Positions 1 to 11,105 of a DNA stretch of 64,000 bases are shown here, piece by piece (position 1 is the stretch's first letter; every line of letters begins with the position of its first letter). The position numbers were made by a program, and so were the translations under genes. The DNA is taken from contig JAJNNY010000019.1 of assembly GCA_022453515.1 (NCBI GenBank), positions 558,001 to 622,000 of the forward strand, in the 5' to 3' direction. Below the pieces are notes generated by a model. The model did no database searches, was not told where the DNA came from, and was given only the letters and a program-made list of their open reading frames with translations. The DNA comes from Astrocystis sublimbata. Lineage: Eukaryota > Ascomycota > Sordariomycetes > Xylariales > Xylariaceae.

Positions 1-1105
1 GATGGAATCTTCATGATACAAAACTGATTGAAAGGGCGATTATGGGTTCAAGGATCACTGCAAACAAAGAATGGCAGCAAACCAGCCCAAAAACTCAACA
101 TGCCAAGCGTGATGAGATCATACATTATATCCTCTCATAAGTAATCATCCTGCATTGGGAGACACTACAACAATCGCCATCGTGGGTGTGAATGATAAGG
201 AAAGGCCAGATCTCGGTTCCATCATTACATTGAACGCCAGTGATCGGCAATATACCCGCCAGTTTTGCCACGGGCCTAGACCTCACGGAAACATGCCTGT
301 ATATACTAAGAATAGCGATATATTACAACCTGCTCCTGGGGTCGATAAGGCAACATTCAACAATGGCGAGCTCCCGGTCTAGAATACCATTAGGTATCAG
401 GGGGTTCGTGTGACATTTCTCACTAAAGTTCCGGGGATGAGGGGTGGGCGAATTTCCGGGTAATTAATTACAACCAATGGAAGAATCCGCAATAGCGGTG
501 TTTGGGCTGGCCAAGGGTAAACAATGTCACCGGTTAATCTTCGAGAGGAAAGACGAAGGAGAGTGCTAAGTTCCTTGACATGAACGCCAATTCTGTAGAC
601 ATTGAATTCGTCTGTATTCCCAGCAGAAGCAAAGGCTACAGCTCCTGTTCGAATAGCAGAACACAAGCTACATTAAATCCCGATGGCAAGCCTGCGCATC
701 TACAATTATAATTACAAGTTGTGTCGCATAGTACAAGTCAATTGATACTTGACTCCAATATCTAAGACTTAGACTTGTGATAGATTGTGATAGATTGTCA
801 CGACTCTTTGCTGCTCGAACATGCTAAGTATAACTACCAGAAGCTAAGTATGAGGTATATTCAATCAAAATTCTCACTTAGTGGCAACTGCAGTCGATGA
901 CTAGGTAAACATCTGAGTCGTAACTACTAGGCTGTCTCAGAAGTGGCAAATTACGAGCCCACATGCGTAATCCTACAAGTAATTGTTGAGTAGAGGCGTT
1001 TATTATAGAAATAAATCCCATTAAATGTGGTAGATGTCACTACAAAGTGTAATACATCAAGCAATATGCTGCATAATATCCAAGGAACTAACTAATTCAT
1101 CTAAG
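1..1105. other. Intergenic, mostly no gene
   Basis: Apart from the vWA-like relic near 537-776, I see no coding segment with splice structure or recognisable motifs. A 75-codon open frame at 155-382 has no recognisable features. The stretch lies beyond the 3' end of the minus-strand helicase gene. Confidence 0.5.
537..776 (+). pseudogene. Relic of a vWA-type gene
   Basis: A short open stretch, bounded by stops, contains a segment (about 570-630) reading K-x-LD, then VDIEFV, then SKGY. The intact von Willebrand A-type gene at 46777-47692 has the same pattern (KLDPDG, IDIEFV, ARGY) in the same order and similar spacing. There is no plausible start, no DxSxS metal site and no room for the rest of the domain, so I read it as a decayed fragment of a related family member. 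The match is short and could be chance. Confidence 0.3.
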
Positions 1106-4100
1106 CTACATCCTACTTCCATCCATCGTCAAGTCAGCAATCGATTGATCCAACAAATCCTCGTAATCAACGTCCTTATTCGTATCCCCGCGGGCAAGTT
1201 CGTTCCGGTTCATATTCCTTTGATATCTCATCCGCTCTGAAACGTTATTGGGGTCGTATAACTGCCAAAGCATCACCTTCATGTCGTTGCCTGGTCTATC
1301 TGAACGCCCGAAAGACTGCTTCGCCTTCTCATCATCTACCAGGACTTCAGTGAGTATGACGCTGTTTACACGTTGAAGATTATGACCTTCTCCGAAGACG
1401 TCCGCTGTACTGATCAGCACCTTGCAGCGATTGTCATCCCGACAGCTCTCTTGCATGAATGTAGTATATCTTGATCTGACCGATGGTTCGACACCCGAGT
1501 GAGCGTACAAGAATATGATCTTCTTCTGCTTGATATCTTCGCGATGGCTGTGCCAAAGCACGATGAAGGTTAGAAATGCGGTAATAGGCGCGGAGCCGAA
1601 TACTAGACAATGTCTGGCATTGGTACCATCTGGTGGTGGTGGACCCCACACGCTATTGATGGCCTCGTTACCTGGATTGCATGCCTGGATATCAATCAAA
1701 TGACGAATGTATTTCTCAACCCAGTCAATTTTTCGGGAATCCCGCTTTAAATTGTGTATATGGGTATAAAATGGAGATTGGACGAGCACATCATCTACTT
1801 TCTGAACCAAGTCGCCAATCGGTTCGGAATTGAACTCCTTTGGATCAAGCAATCGACTTATCTCTTTTGCAATGTCTTGAAAGTTTTCAACCAGTAGGTC
1901 CTTAGGTTCGGTGTGACCTTTCTCGGTAAGAGTAGCGACATATGGAAAACAAGACGATCTGCTAATAATTGCGAATTCCCTATTATCATTTTCGCGATTT
2001 TGATCTGGACTTCTTGACATAGTACCCATGCGGGTTCGAAAAATATCTTTTTTCGCCTGGGGTTTGTTGTTGCTTTTTTGACACTCCTTGACATAATCAC
2101 GATATTGCTGCTCCATGTATGTCTTGACACGGCTAGAAAGGGTATGAAATACCTCCCGGGTTTCTCCGGCTGCCATTTCGAGCCTTTTGCGCCTTATTTC
2201 AGCATACGGGAGGCCAATTTGCTTCCCTCTGAACTTCGACTCCCGTGTCCGTAGGAGTGCCATAGTCGGACCAAACTGGTGCATAAACTCGCTTCAACCG
2301 CTGGGGTTAGTGTATTGCCTTTGAAAGTAAAACGGTTTCTTGTAAAGGAGGGGTTTGCAGGTGTTTCGGGAGCATAGATATTACATTCTAGGGTAATATA
2401 TGCCTCCGAGACTTGCCAACGGGGGTGACGAATGACTTCAGGGAATACATACTTATTTTTTTGTTTGGCAATGGTTAGATCTGCCCTCTGGTTTTCATTT
2501 AATCCTCCAGTGCCTAGTCGATTAACGAGGCTTTCGAAATTATTGATGCGCTGTTTAAACTCTACAAGACTCTTTATTGTGCCAATCCGCATTTCATCCG
2601 AATGGTTGAAGGCGTGCCTGACGAAAGGCCTCCAATTAGATAACCCCTTCAATATACTTGCGGAAAGCCCGACCGCCATAACTGGTTGCCCCGCTGTGTT
2701 GAGCTTTCGAATATCTTCGAGCACTTGAAATGGGAGGGTTGTATCTTTGTCTGAAGACCCCTTGTAGTTGTGGTACTCGTCGAAGAACACGAAACTACTT
2801 CCCAGTCGACCGGCATAGTTTGCTAGCTTAAAATTGGTGCTTGGAGGCGGGAAGCGGCTCGTCAGACCTTTAGGTTTTGAGCGACTAACTAAAATGACAT
2901 ATGACGATGACCCCGCTTGAGGCTTTAGATGATATGTTCTTCTTCTCACTGGACCGGCCCAGGTGAGCGTACCCTGAATTTTGTTTATATCGCCTCGTTG
3001 TAGGATGCGTTGATCGCCCTGGTTCTGATTAGGACGACATATGACCACATTTATCCCTTGAGCAGGGCTGCTTGATCCTCTATCGATGAACTGTAACCAA
3101 TAGAGTCAGTACTTGAATTCGGAGCAAATTCAGGAGTCCGGGGTGAGAAACAATACCTTTTCTGCCTCTGTGGCCCACTGGTCCAGTAAACCCGGTGGTG
3201 CCATAATAATGGAGGGAAAATCACCAAGACCTTTGACTAGCTTGGAGGCTAGACCTTTCGAAACACAAGGACAGAGTATACCCTTTATGCCATCGTTCTG
3301 TTGGGAGGGGCACCTATACCTCTGGAGTCAGTAATTGCCTCTTATAGTAAAGAAATTGCTCGTGAAACGGAGGTGTGCAGGTGTCTTAGTAATTACAAAT
3401 ACCCGTTAAGGTTTATGCCTCCGAGACTTGCTAGAAACGCGACGAAATAAATCAGCATGAAACATACTTATCTGCTTTAGAGGATGGTGAAAGGTGCGTT
3501 TGATCGGTTTCATTCTTCTGTGCTTTCAAAACTTCCGTATACTTTGCCTGCAAAATGGCAAATGTGACAACAAGGCCAAGACACACTATACGAGAATCAT
3601 TAGTTTGTGCCAATTATTCAACTATGCGACATGTAAAGAACCACTGCAGCTGTACGATATGAAAGGTGTAGTGAATTGAAAGACAGAAAATATTTACCTG
3701 CTGTTTTTCCAAGTCCTGGACTGTCCCCCACGATAAAAGACGGGATTTTCTTGTCAACGGCTTGCGTGAAAATTCTCCAGATGGCGTACGCCTGGTACGA
3801 AAAGAGCGGAATTCGTAAGCCTGGAATTTCGATCTTCTCTGCATCTCTTGAGCATCGGAAAAAGGAGCACATACTTTCCCAATCCTCGTCTGTAATATCA
3901 GGGTCGAGCACTGCATCCTCGAGGACATTATGCCCAGCTTGGTCGTTTTCCATTATATCTTCGTCCAAATCGGGCACGACCTCTTTTTTTGGTGGTTTGA
4001 CCCGAGTCGGTGTATCTGGGACATTGTCGTCGTTGGGGCGAGTAGATAATTCCAAGGTTGGCAAACGATACGTTTTTGACTGAGCAATTGGAACTTGTCT

Positions 4101-4568
4101 TTGAATTTGAGTCAGGCATCTCCGAAACGAATTCTGATCTCGGATGTGTGTGTTGACGAGCCCCGCGTTGGATGGATAAAGCGTTACATCAGGGTCGACT
4201 TTGAGACTCTTGAAAAGTTCTTCGCGGAATAGCGCATAGTCGTAATCTCCAGGATCTAATGCCCTTGTGGTCAGTAATTGCTTGTTAAATCAAATATATC
4301 TCTATGAACCGGGGGATTGCAGGTGTCTCGGGAGTACAGATAATTACCCAATAGGATAATTTATGCTTATGAGACTTGCCATAAACTGAAAATAAATGAC
4401 TCTCGCGGGATACGTACTTCGAACTGTGGATTGGCGCCCTTGTTCGCTCCGGAATTCGTTCAAAGCGTGGGCGGTGTTATCACCGCGATCCGTGATTGAA
4501 ATGATCAAATGATCAAGTTGGGTTTTTGGAGCTGTCTTGAGTGGACTAACAAACTCGTCGTCCTCCAT
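1106..4568 (-). CDS. SNF2-like DEYH-box helicase/ATPase, six exons
   Basis: Predicted ATP-dependent nucleic-acid translocase of the SNF2/helicase superfamily 2 type, 917 aa. Exons that keep frame throughout: 4568-4418, 4255-3698, 3531-3468, 3313-3157, 3090-2453, 2291-1106. The Walker A motif GDSPGLGKT lies near residues 227-235, a motif II DEYH (FVFFDEYHNYKG) near 411, and a C-terminal helicase motif VI-like QSFGRSDRPGN near 846, preceded by an LISTADVFGEGHNL segment. The N-terminal ~200 residues are acidic and unassigned. DEYH in place of DEAH/DEAD suggests a divergent fungal subfamily; I cannot name its substrate. Introns 1, 3 and 5 are homologous to one another (separate entries). The acceptor of intron 2 was chosen to keep frame and is the weakest junction. 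The start is the only ATG that opens exon 1. Confidence 0.75.
2292..2452 (-). repeat. Introner-like element, copy C (intron 5 of helicase gene)
   Basis: A 161-nt intron with donor GTATGT, branch site CACTAAC and acceptor TTGAAG. It shares GGCAAGTCTCGGAGGCATA, ACACCTGCA and a GGCAATACACTAAC branch region with copies A and B. The central part can fold: GTCTCGGAGGCATA pairs with TATGCTCCCGAAAC at about 11 of 14 positions, around a perfect TATTAC/GTAATA inner stem. The intron begins after the AA of a split codon completed by C in exon 6. Confidence 0.75.
3314..3467 (-). repeat. Introner-like element, copy B (intron 3 of helicase gene)
   Basis: A 154-nt intron with donor GTATGT, branch site TACTGAC and acceptor GTATAG. 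It carries the blocks GCAAGTCTCGGAGGCATA, ACACCTGCA and GGCAATTACTGAC in the same order and spacing as the other two copies. The central stem is weaker than in copies A and C. As in copy A, a first AG a few bases after the branch site is skipped to keep frame. Confidence 0.75.
4256..4417 (-). repeat. Introner-like element, copy A (intron 1 of helicase gene)
   Basis: A 162-nt intron with donor GTACGT, branch site TACTGAC and acceptor CATTAG. It shares ordered blocks with the introns at 3314-3467 and 2292-2452: GGCAAGTCTC about 40 nt from the donor, ACACCTGCA in the middle and GCAATTACTGAC at the branch site. GTCTC in the first block and GAGAC just before ACACC are complementary and enclose an inner pairable AATTATCC/GGGTAATT stem, so a hairpin is possible. 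In frame, the true acceptor is the second AG after the branch site. Confidence 0.75.
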
Positions 4569-5478
4569 CGTGAGAGAGATTGCAAGAGTGGGATGCTTTG
4601 ATGACGAGATTGATTGAGTTTTTGATGTTGGATATAAGGTCGGTGCGGTTCTGGATATTTAAATATAGATAGTGAAGCAGGTAGATGGAATGGCTGAGCA
4701 CTATATCATGTAATTATAGACATACGACTTGAGTGTCAGTTGTCTGGCACGCTGAAGGGTCCAAGGATCCTCATCAATCAGAAGCATCCACCTTCTTTGT
4801 GTACTGACTTTCCGACTCAGCATGAAACAAGAGATACCATGAAAGTTAGAAATGTATAATACAATGCTTCTAAGACAAGGAACGTATCAATGTGCAATCG
4901 GTACACCAAGAGACTATGAATTTCTTGGTTCCATTGGAAGCGCGCCGTCTGTCAGGCAAGGACACTCCCGCGTGTCCCGGTCCCATTGATATTGACGTAT
5001 AATAATCAGAACATTTTATCCTGTTTATTAGATTGGTATTCCAATGATAGAACACAATGGACAGACGCAACGTGTGGATTTTCCCTATATTTTCCAACCC
5101 AAAACATGACGTTTCAGCCCAACATCACTGTACAACGATATGGGTGAAATCTTTCATGGCAATTATGTAACACTCAGCCTCTTTTAGGATAGCGAACGGA
5201 TTAATATTTATGATTATACAGATCATAAGGTAAAGAATAGACAAACTTGAGGTAGTCGCTCTTTGTCACCCCTCTTGGACAAAGATAAATGTGGCCAGTT
5301 GGAGACGGGCACCATCTTTCCACCAATGACATGGCGATGTCAGTTACATTGTAGAAATATAGAACCCGCTAATATCATAGTCTCCAGACTGCATGTGACA
5401 CGTCGTTCGTTCCCTGCTTCATGGCATAGCCATCATCCTTCATTCTCTGCACGACTCCACGAGTCCCAAGCTGCTGCC
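4569..5478. other. Intergenic, divergent promoter region
   Basis: About 0.9 kb between the helicase start (minus) and the GH43 start (plus), so it should hold both promoters. No coding segment or strong TATA element stands out. Confidence 0.5.
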
Positions 5479-7092
5479 ATGCCTCAGGTCCGGAACCCCA
5501 TCCTCCCGGGCTTCAACGCTGACCCTTCGATACTCAGGGTCGGCGATGACTATTATATCGCAACCTCAACGTTCGAATGGTACCCGGGCGTCCAAATCCA
5601 TCACTCCCGGGACTTGGCAAACTGGACGCTCATCACGCGCCCGTTGAGCCGGAAGAGCCAACTTGACATGCGAGGGGACCCGGACTGCTGCGGAGTCTGG
5701 GCGCCGTGTCTGAGTCACGACGGCGATAAGTTCTGGCTGGTGTATACGGATGTGAAACGCAAGGATGGCTCTTTCAAAGACACCCATAATTACATTGTCT
5801 CATCTCCCACGATAGAGGGCCCCTGGTCGGACCCCGTCTACACCAATTCATCTGGCTTTGACCCGTCTTTGTTCCACGACGATGACGGCAGGAAGTGGTT
5901 CGTCAACATGTTAGCGGACCATCGCGCCCGACCGCGCTCCTTTGCCGGCATCGTGATACAGGAATTTGATGCGTCTGCGGGGAAGCTGGTGGGACCAAGG
6001 AAGAACATATTCTTAGGCACCGACTTGGATCTGGTGGAGGGCCCGCACCTGTATAAAAGAAACGGCTGGTATTATTTGCTCACAGCTGAGGGGGGGACTG
6101 CATACCACCATGCCTGCACACTTGCTCGCTCGCGCGACATCTGGGGACCTTACACCGTGCACCCGCAACAGCATATCCTGTCATCGAAAGACCACCCCTT
6201 TGCAGCGCTACAGCGAGCTGGGCACGGCGACATAGTTGAGACGCCAAGTGGTGAGACCTTCTTGGTGCATCTATGCGGGCGTCCGACTACTCAGGAGCGG
6301 CGTTGTGTCCTGGGTCGTGAAACAGCCATCCAGGAAGCTTATTGGGAGGATGACTGGCTGTATGTCAAGAACGGACCTGTTCCGTCACTATACGTGGATT
6401 TACCGGCCGCGCGGGACGACACGTCGTATTGGGCTGAAAGAAAGTATACCTTTGACAGCAAGCTTCATCAGGACTTTCAATGGCTACGAACGCCAGACAC
6501 TGACCGCATATTCTCCCTCGGGGGCGAAAAGCTTACCTTATACGGGCGGGAGTCAATTGGTTCTTGGTTTGAGCAAGCTCTGGTAGCCAGACGGCAAGAG
6601 CACTTCTCCTACGACGCCGAGACCGTCGTAGACTTCTCCCCAGAAGACGAACGGCAGTTCGCTGGTTTGACTGCCTACTACAGTCGGTACAATTTCTTCT
6701 ACCTTACAGTGACGGCTCACTCGAATGGACAACGGGAGCTTTTGATCATGTCGTCGGAGGCGTCATTCCCACTTGGACAACTCCAACGTCCATTCCCAGA
6801 ACCAGTGGGAATTCCCCCAGAGGGAAAGGTGAGACTAGCCGTGACAGTTCGGGGCCGCGATCTTCAGTTCTGGTACGCGCTGGAAACCGATCCGGAATTG
6901 AAAGAAGTTGGGCCTGTGTTCGATGCATCAATCGTCTCCGACGAATGTGGCGGGCACCCGGTACACGGTAGCTTCACGGGTGCGTTCGTCGGCGTAGCTT
7001 GTTCTGACCTGAACGGGACTGCTCTTCCTGCGCGGTTCGATCACTTCATTTACCGGCCTGTGCAGCATCATACAGACAGGTATGAAGTCTAG
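5479..7092 (+). CDS. GH43 beta-xylosidase / alpha-L-arabinofuranosidase, intracellular
   Basis: Single-exon, 537-aa glycoside hydrolase family 43 enzyme, expected to release xylose or arabinose from short oligosaccharides by inverting hydrolysis. The three catalytic acids of the five-bladed propeller are visible: base D15 (FNADPS), D128 (GFDPSLF) and acid E187 (LVEGPH), positions that match those I recall for bacterial XynB3-type beta-xylosidases. After about residue 320 comes the C-terminal beta-sandwich domain typical of this subgroup, and total length fits the family. There is no signal peptide from the ATG at 5479 (good context GCCATGC), so the enzyme is probably cytoplasmic. The frame is open further upstream to 5263 without another ATG. 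No sugar transporter or regulator is adjacent. Confidence 0.9.
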   Translation: MPQVRNPILPGFNADPSILRVGDDYYIATSTFEWYPGVQIHHSRDLANWTLITRPLSRKSQLDMRGDPDCCGVWAPCLSHDGDKFWLVYTDVKRKDGSFKDTHNYIVSSPTIEGPWSDPVYTNSSGFDPSLFHDDDGRKWFVNMLADHRARPRSFAGIVIQEFDASAGKLVGPRKNIFLGTDLDLVEGPHLYKRNGWYYLLTAEGGTAYHHACTLARSRDIWGPYTVHPQQHILSSKDHPFAALQRAGHGDIVETPSGETFLVHLCGRPTTQERRCVLGRETAIQEAYWEDDWLYVKNGPVPSLYVDLPAARDDTSYWAERKYTFDSKLHQDFQWLRTPDTDRIFSLGGEKLTLYGRESIGSWFEQALVARRQEHFSYDAETVVDFSPEDERQFAGLTAYYSRYNFFYLTVTAHSNGQRELLIMSSEASFPLGQLQRPFPEPVGIPPEGKVRLAVTVRGRDLQFWYALETDPELKEVGPVFDASIVSDECGGHPVHGSFTGAFVGVACSDLNGTALPARFDHFIYRPVQHHTDRYEV

Positions 7093-7476
7093 GTGTGCGA
7101 TTGGTCCGGTCCAGGACGTCACATCTGTCATAATATTGGTAGTCCATGAAAGCGCTGTTGGGAAATATGTTGGATGGTCAATTACAAAAGAATTGAGGAG
7201 TTGATCTATTTCTATCGCTTTCTCTTCATATGTGCCAATCGTGCAGAGTCGCATTCGCCTATGTGCAACCGCCCATTATCCAGTATCCAATTACCAGCCG
7301 TTAGAAAGATTCTGCACAAGGCATCCTAACATTATATCTATATAAGGGCTTAAATATCTCTCTACCACTCATCCGCATAGTCGCCGCAGTCGACCGCCAA
7401 GCCGTGAATGCAACCGCGATCGGAAATATAATCGTTGTTGAGCGTTTTCAACGTTACCGAACGTAGACATTAAAGT
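7093..7476. other. Intergenic between convergent genes
   Basis: 384 nt between the 3' ends of the GH43 gene and the minus-strand membrane-protein gene. A TATA-like TATATAAGG near 7340 has no convincing gene after it. Nothing else seen. Confidence 0.5.
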
Positions 7477-8394
7477 CTATAGATACAACCCCAATTCCGT
7501 ATGATACGACCATTCCGCGAAGCTACTGGAGTCGCTGCGCTGTACATCGTGCACTGCTAGATGCCCATGCCACCCCGGTAGCTTAATGCCGGCTGGCTTT
7601 GTTGAGGTTGTCTCCAAAACAGTTTGGCGAGGGGAACGCGACTGCAGCCGTTCCCAATCCTGACCCATGAGCGCGGTTTTTTCATCATCAATATTTGATG
7701 TGCTATGAGTGTCGACTGGTGTAGTTTTCCCATCATCTGCAAAGCCTGAGGGGGCAGGCAGCGTGGTCACGTTCTTGTCGCCGAAGCCTATGTAGTCGCA
7801 CGTTCGAAGCATCGCCTTTATGAATCTCTGCGCAAGTCTTTCGTGTTTGTGCGAGCTGGTATCTGCGGAGACTTCGTTTCTGAGCATGTTCGCGGCGTTA
7901 TACATTGCTAACCAGCTTCCAACTACAGTGAGTGCCCTAGTTAGTGGTTGCTACATTCGTAACTGCAAGCCTCCAATGCGACCAAAGCATCGTACTTTGT
8001 CAGACATGAGAAATTTAGCACAGAAACGCCCAGCACGAAGAGATCCTCAAACCAAATCCACGACCAAGCTGCGTAGCGTTACAACGTTCGGACACTTACA
8101 CGATCCAAGGATGACCAGGAAAATGTCGCAGGCGGCTTCGCTGTATAAAACCGTTTCGACAGCCGCAATAAAACTCTTGCCGTGTATGTGGACGTCCTGG
8201 ATATGATACCTGAATGCTGGCAGAAAAGACCAGGCGTTGAGGAGGGAGAGGTCGAGACATAGCAAACAGGCGCACAAGAAAGCGCCTGCGCATGCTAAAG
8301 TGTTTTGTCGCACAAAAGCAATGAGTGTGGCAACAACATATAGAATAAGTACTAGCCAACACATGGTGTAAACGATGTGAAATAAAATTTCCAT
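7477..8394 (-). CDS. Hypothetical small membrane protein
   Basis: Two exons (8394-8100 and 7922-7477), 246 aa; donor GTAAGT, acceptor CTGTAG, joined in phase 1. The N-terminal half is hydrophobic, with about three candidate membrane segments: LVLILYVVATLIAF near residue 15, a cysteine- and alanine-rich stretch (AGAFLCACLLCLDL) near residue 36, and a segment near residue 85 (AACDIFLVILGSF) that crosses the splice junction. The C-terminal half is polar and Ser/Thr-rich and is probably cytosolic. I do not recognise a family; the layout could fit the C-terminal part of a larger fungal integral membrane protein, so an upstream exon cannot be excluded. Start is the first ATG of the open exon. Confidence 0.5.
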
Positions 8395-11105
8395 TGAAAG
8401 AACGACGTAAGTATCCTTACTAAACTAACCGACCTATCATCATCTGTGGGTGGATGATATTCGACTCTCCTTCGTGTATTACAAGTAGCCGTGGTGAGTT
8501 GTAGGCTGCGTTGAGACTCCGATTGAAAAAAAGAAGAAGACGTTAGCGGCTGTCGGTGGAAGCAACCGCCGAGAGAATCACATGCATGAATACCTAAGTA
8601 GTATAAGAGTAATGCCCGTTCCTCAAGCTACTCGATATTATCATGATCTATGAGTATCCCTGTAGGTGTCGTGCTGAAGTAAGCCCATTATCATTCTCCG
8701 TATTCAGAAACATACAGTAATGGCGGCGCTGTCCTGCATTGCAGATACTGTTCTACTCCGAGAAGTTCGAGGGATCTGGGAATACCTAGGTAACGAAGAG
8801 GCGTGACAGATTAGCCATTCAACAGCTCTTGGAACATCTGGTAGTAGCCGCGACAGTGACCATGGCGAGTCTGGTCAGTACTTACCCAGCCTGCATATTC
8901 CAATGCGAAATATCTTGCGTCACTTGTAACACAACATTGTACTGAAAGATTATATAGTCAATGCGCGGGAAAGAGAGGAGTTTTGCGACACTGCGGGTGC
9001 AAAGTCAGAATTTCGGAGGCGAAGTCGAAAACCGAGACCTGCGTTTATCGCCAAGTCCTTTGAAAAACGAAGGCCGCTCTAGCTGACGTGGTCGGCCAAT
9101 GCTGACAGTCTATGCAAAATGCTAATCGAAGTAATTCGCTCGACCTCAAGCCCTTGACATGTTCTGAATAATTCGCGATACTGAACCGAGTTGCCTCTGT
9201 CAGCATTTGACGAGCATGCCAATACTGGCAGCGCCCTATGGCATCGTTCGCTGGATTGCAGTACGTTGGAAGATTTTGAGTTTGTCTCGGACTTTGTGAG
9301 CGTATATGGATGCTGACCCGACGTTTCGATCTTCGTAAATGTGCATTACACAAGGCTACCAAGGCAGCTCGTCTGACACAACTTGAGAAAGCCAATAGGA
9401 AGACGGGAGGGGGTGATGAAAAAACGCACAGGAACGTGGACGAAGTGCTGCGGCATACATCATGGTTGATCATCATCTAGGAGAATAGATGGCGACAACG
9501 CATGACAAACAATTCCCAAAAACAGTTCATCTCAGTACCTACCGCTACCCGGTCATGATACCCAATACCCAATGTCTTGTGTCGTCCGAGGATGCGCGGT
9601 GCCTTCTGACCGGGTAACAAGCCGGTTGCACTGCCAATGAATGCACTTGGCATGTCAATCTCGGCACGACTCAATTGCTTGGTAAGAGTGATACAAAGGA
9701 TATCAACGGCTGTCATCGGATGTTTACTTACATTCAGGTAGTCTCCGCTCGGTTCGCACCCTAGTTTGCAGTTGCTTATGAAGTCATTCTCAGAGCCTAA
9801 AGGTGGAAAGAGAGGATCTCAGGATCAGAGATTCAGAAGCGAGAGAGCTCGAGAGGGCACCTGCAAGGTGTGAGACAGGCATACAGGGCAATTTGGACAA
9901 GCATTGGGTTTGCTTTTAGCCTGCGCAATCCCGCGGCGCGTCTTCTTCCAGGGCCGTTGCCCGCCATGCGACGTGCTCCTCGTAGGGGAACCCCGGGGCT
10001 GATCCCGCTGAGTCCCTCCGCTGTCGTTGCAGTGGGCTGCCTACGCCCAGCCGAGCCAGGCTCGCCAGGCTCTATGATAGATGAGCCCAGAATGCGCTAC
10101 TGGTCCATGAGAGTCCAAGAGCGCTAAAATTAGCAATTGTATATATTGCTTACCCCTCCGGTTTTTGATTGATTGCAGGAGCACACTCAATCCGACTTCA
10201 CCTACATTTCTCGCCTCAATGCCATCTCCTACCTACCTACCTACTACAACCTGCCTGTCCACACGATGATGATCTATTCCACATCACGATGGCCTTTCGG
10301 GCCAAGTGTCTTCTTCTGAATACGACCGTGTTCTAGAATACCGGCACACTCCACCGGTCCAGTCCATTGGCTGACATTTCCCCAAAGGCGAGACGTCCGG
10401 TGTCTTCTGTCCAAGACAATCTTGAACGACCATAAGAAACAATAGTCTCAGTTGCGACTCCGAGATTATGGCCGACTATTCCTGTCGTAGCAGCGGTGGA
10501 ATTACGCTGAAGGAGTGACGGAGCAGCAGCATGTGCTCCTCACGGGTAACACGATGCTGGATTCGTAACAATGACTGGATCCGACCACACGTTGTGTGCA
10601 TTGTCTTTCGACGGGAATGGTGGTTGCCCCCACGACCTTCGGTCGCGCCTATAACAAAAGTATTGTGCAAATTGATTTCCTGGCGCTGTCCGTTTCTAGA
10701 ACGCCTTGCCAATGCGGTGATACATGCCGTCATAGTTTTCCTTCGGGGCCATGAGCTTGTCCAGGGTGACTTTGCAACCCTACCTACCACTCGAGGGCAC
10801 AGCCAAGAAGGCAATTGCACGATTCCGCCGCTGCCCCCGTGGGGGCTTTGGTGTGATGGGGTAGATCAACGGGCCCTTGCCTCATATGTGTGTTGATTCG
10901 AGCACTGGAAAGACTGTCAATCGCCTGATTGTGCCCAGATGCAATGTTGTTTCCCGCCGACTATAAATAGTGCGCCTTGATACCCGTGGCGCATTCCTGA
11001 TCTGTTTGCTATCCCCATCATCATTCCAACATCTCCCCATCTGCTTCTATATAGTCGAGACATCACATCTTTACCCATTGCAACATCAGTGCCCATTGCG
11101 TTATC
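8395..11105. other. Long gene-poor spacer
   Basis: 2.7 kb with no open frame that combines splice signals, codon regularity and recognisable motifs; frames of 80-140 codons on both strands overlap each other and look random. It contains a TACCTAGGTA palindrome at 8783-8792, a CTAC tetranucleotide run near 10230, and the promoter of the secreted-protein gene at its right end. Confidence 0.5.
10962..10970 (+). promoter_or_regulatory. TATA box of the secreted-protein gene
   Basis: TATAAATAG lies about 140 nt before the ATG at 11106, in the right orientation, followed by a pyrimidine-rich leader as is usual for well-expressed fungal genes. Confidence 0.5.

Noticed and set aside
2194..3048. Reading through intron 5 of the helicase gene as coding
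   Set aside because: The open frame happens to continue through copy C, but it then ends at 2194, whereas splicing joins smoothly to the exon with helicase motif VI.
5263..5478. N-terminal extension of the GH43 enzyme
   Set aside because: The frame is open but has no ATG before 5479, and GH43 homology starts right after 5479.
9045..9716. Minus-strand open frames of 143 and 79 codons
   Set aside because: No ATG context, splice structure or recognisable composition; cysteine- and arginine-rich translation typical of chance frames.
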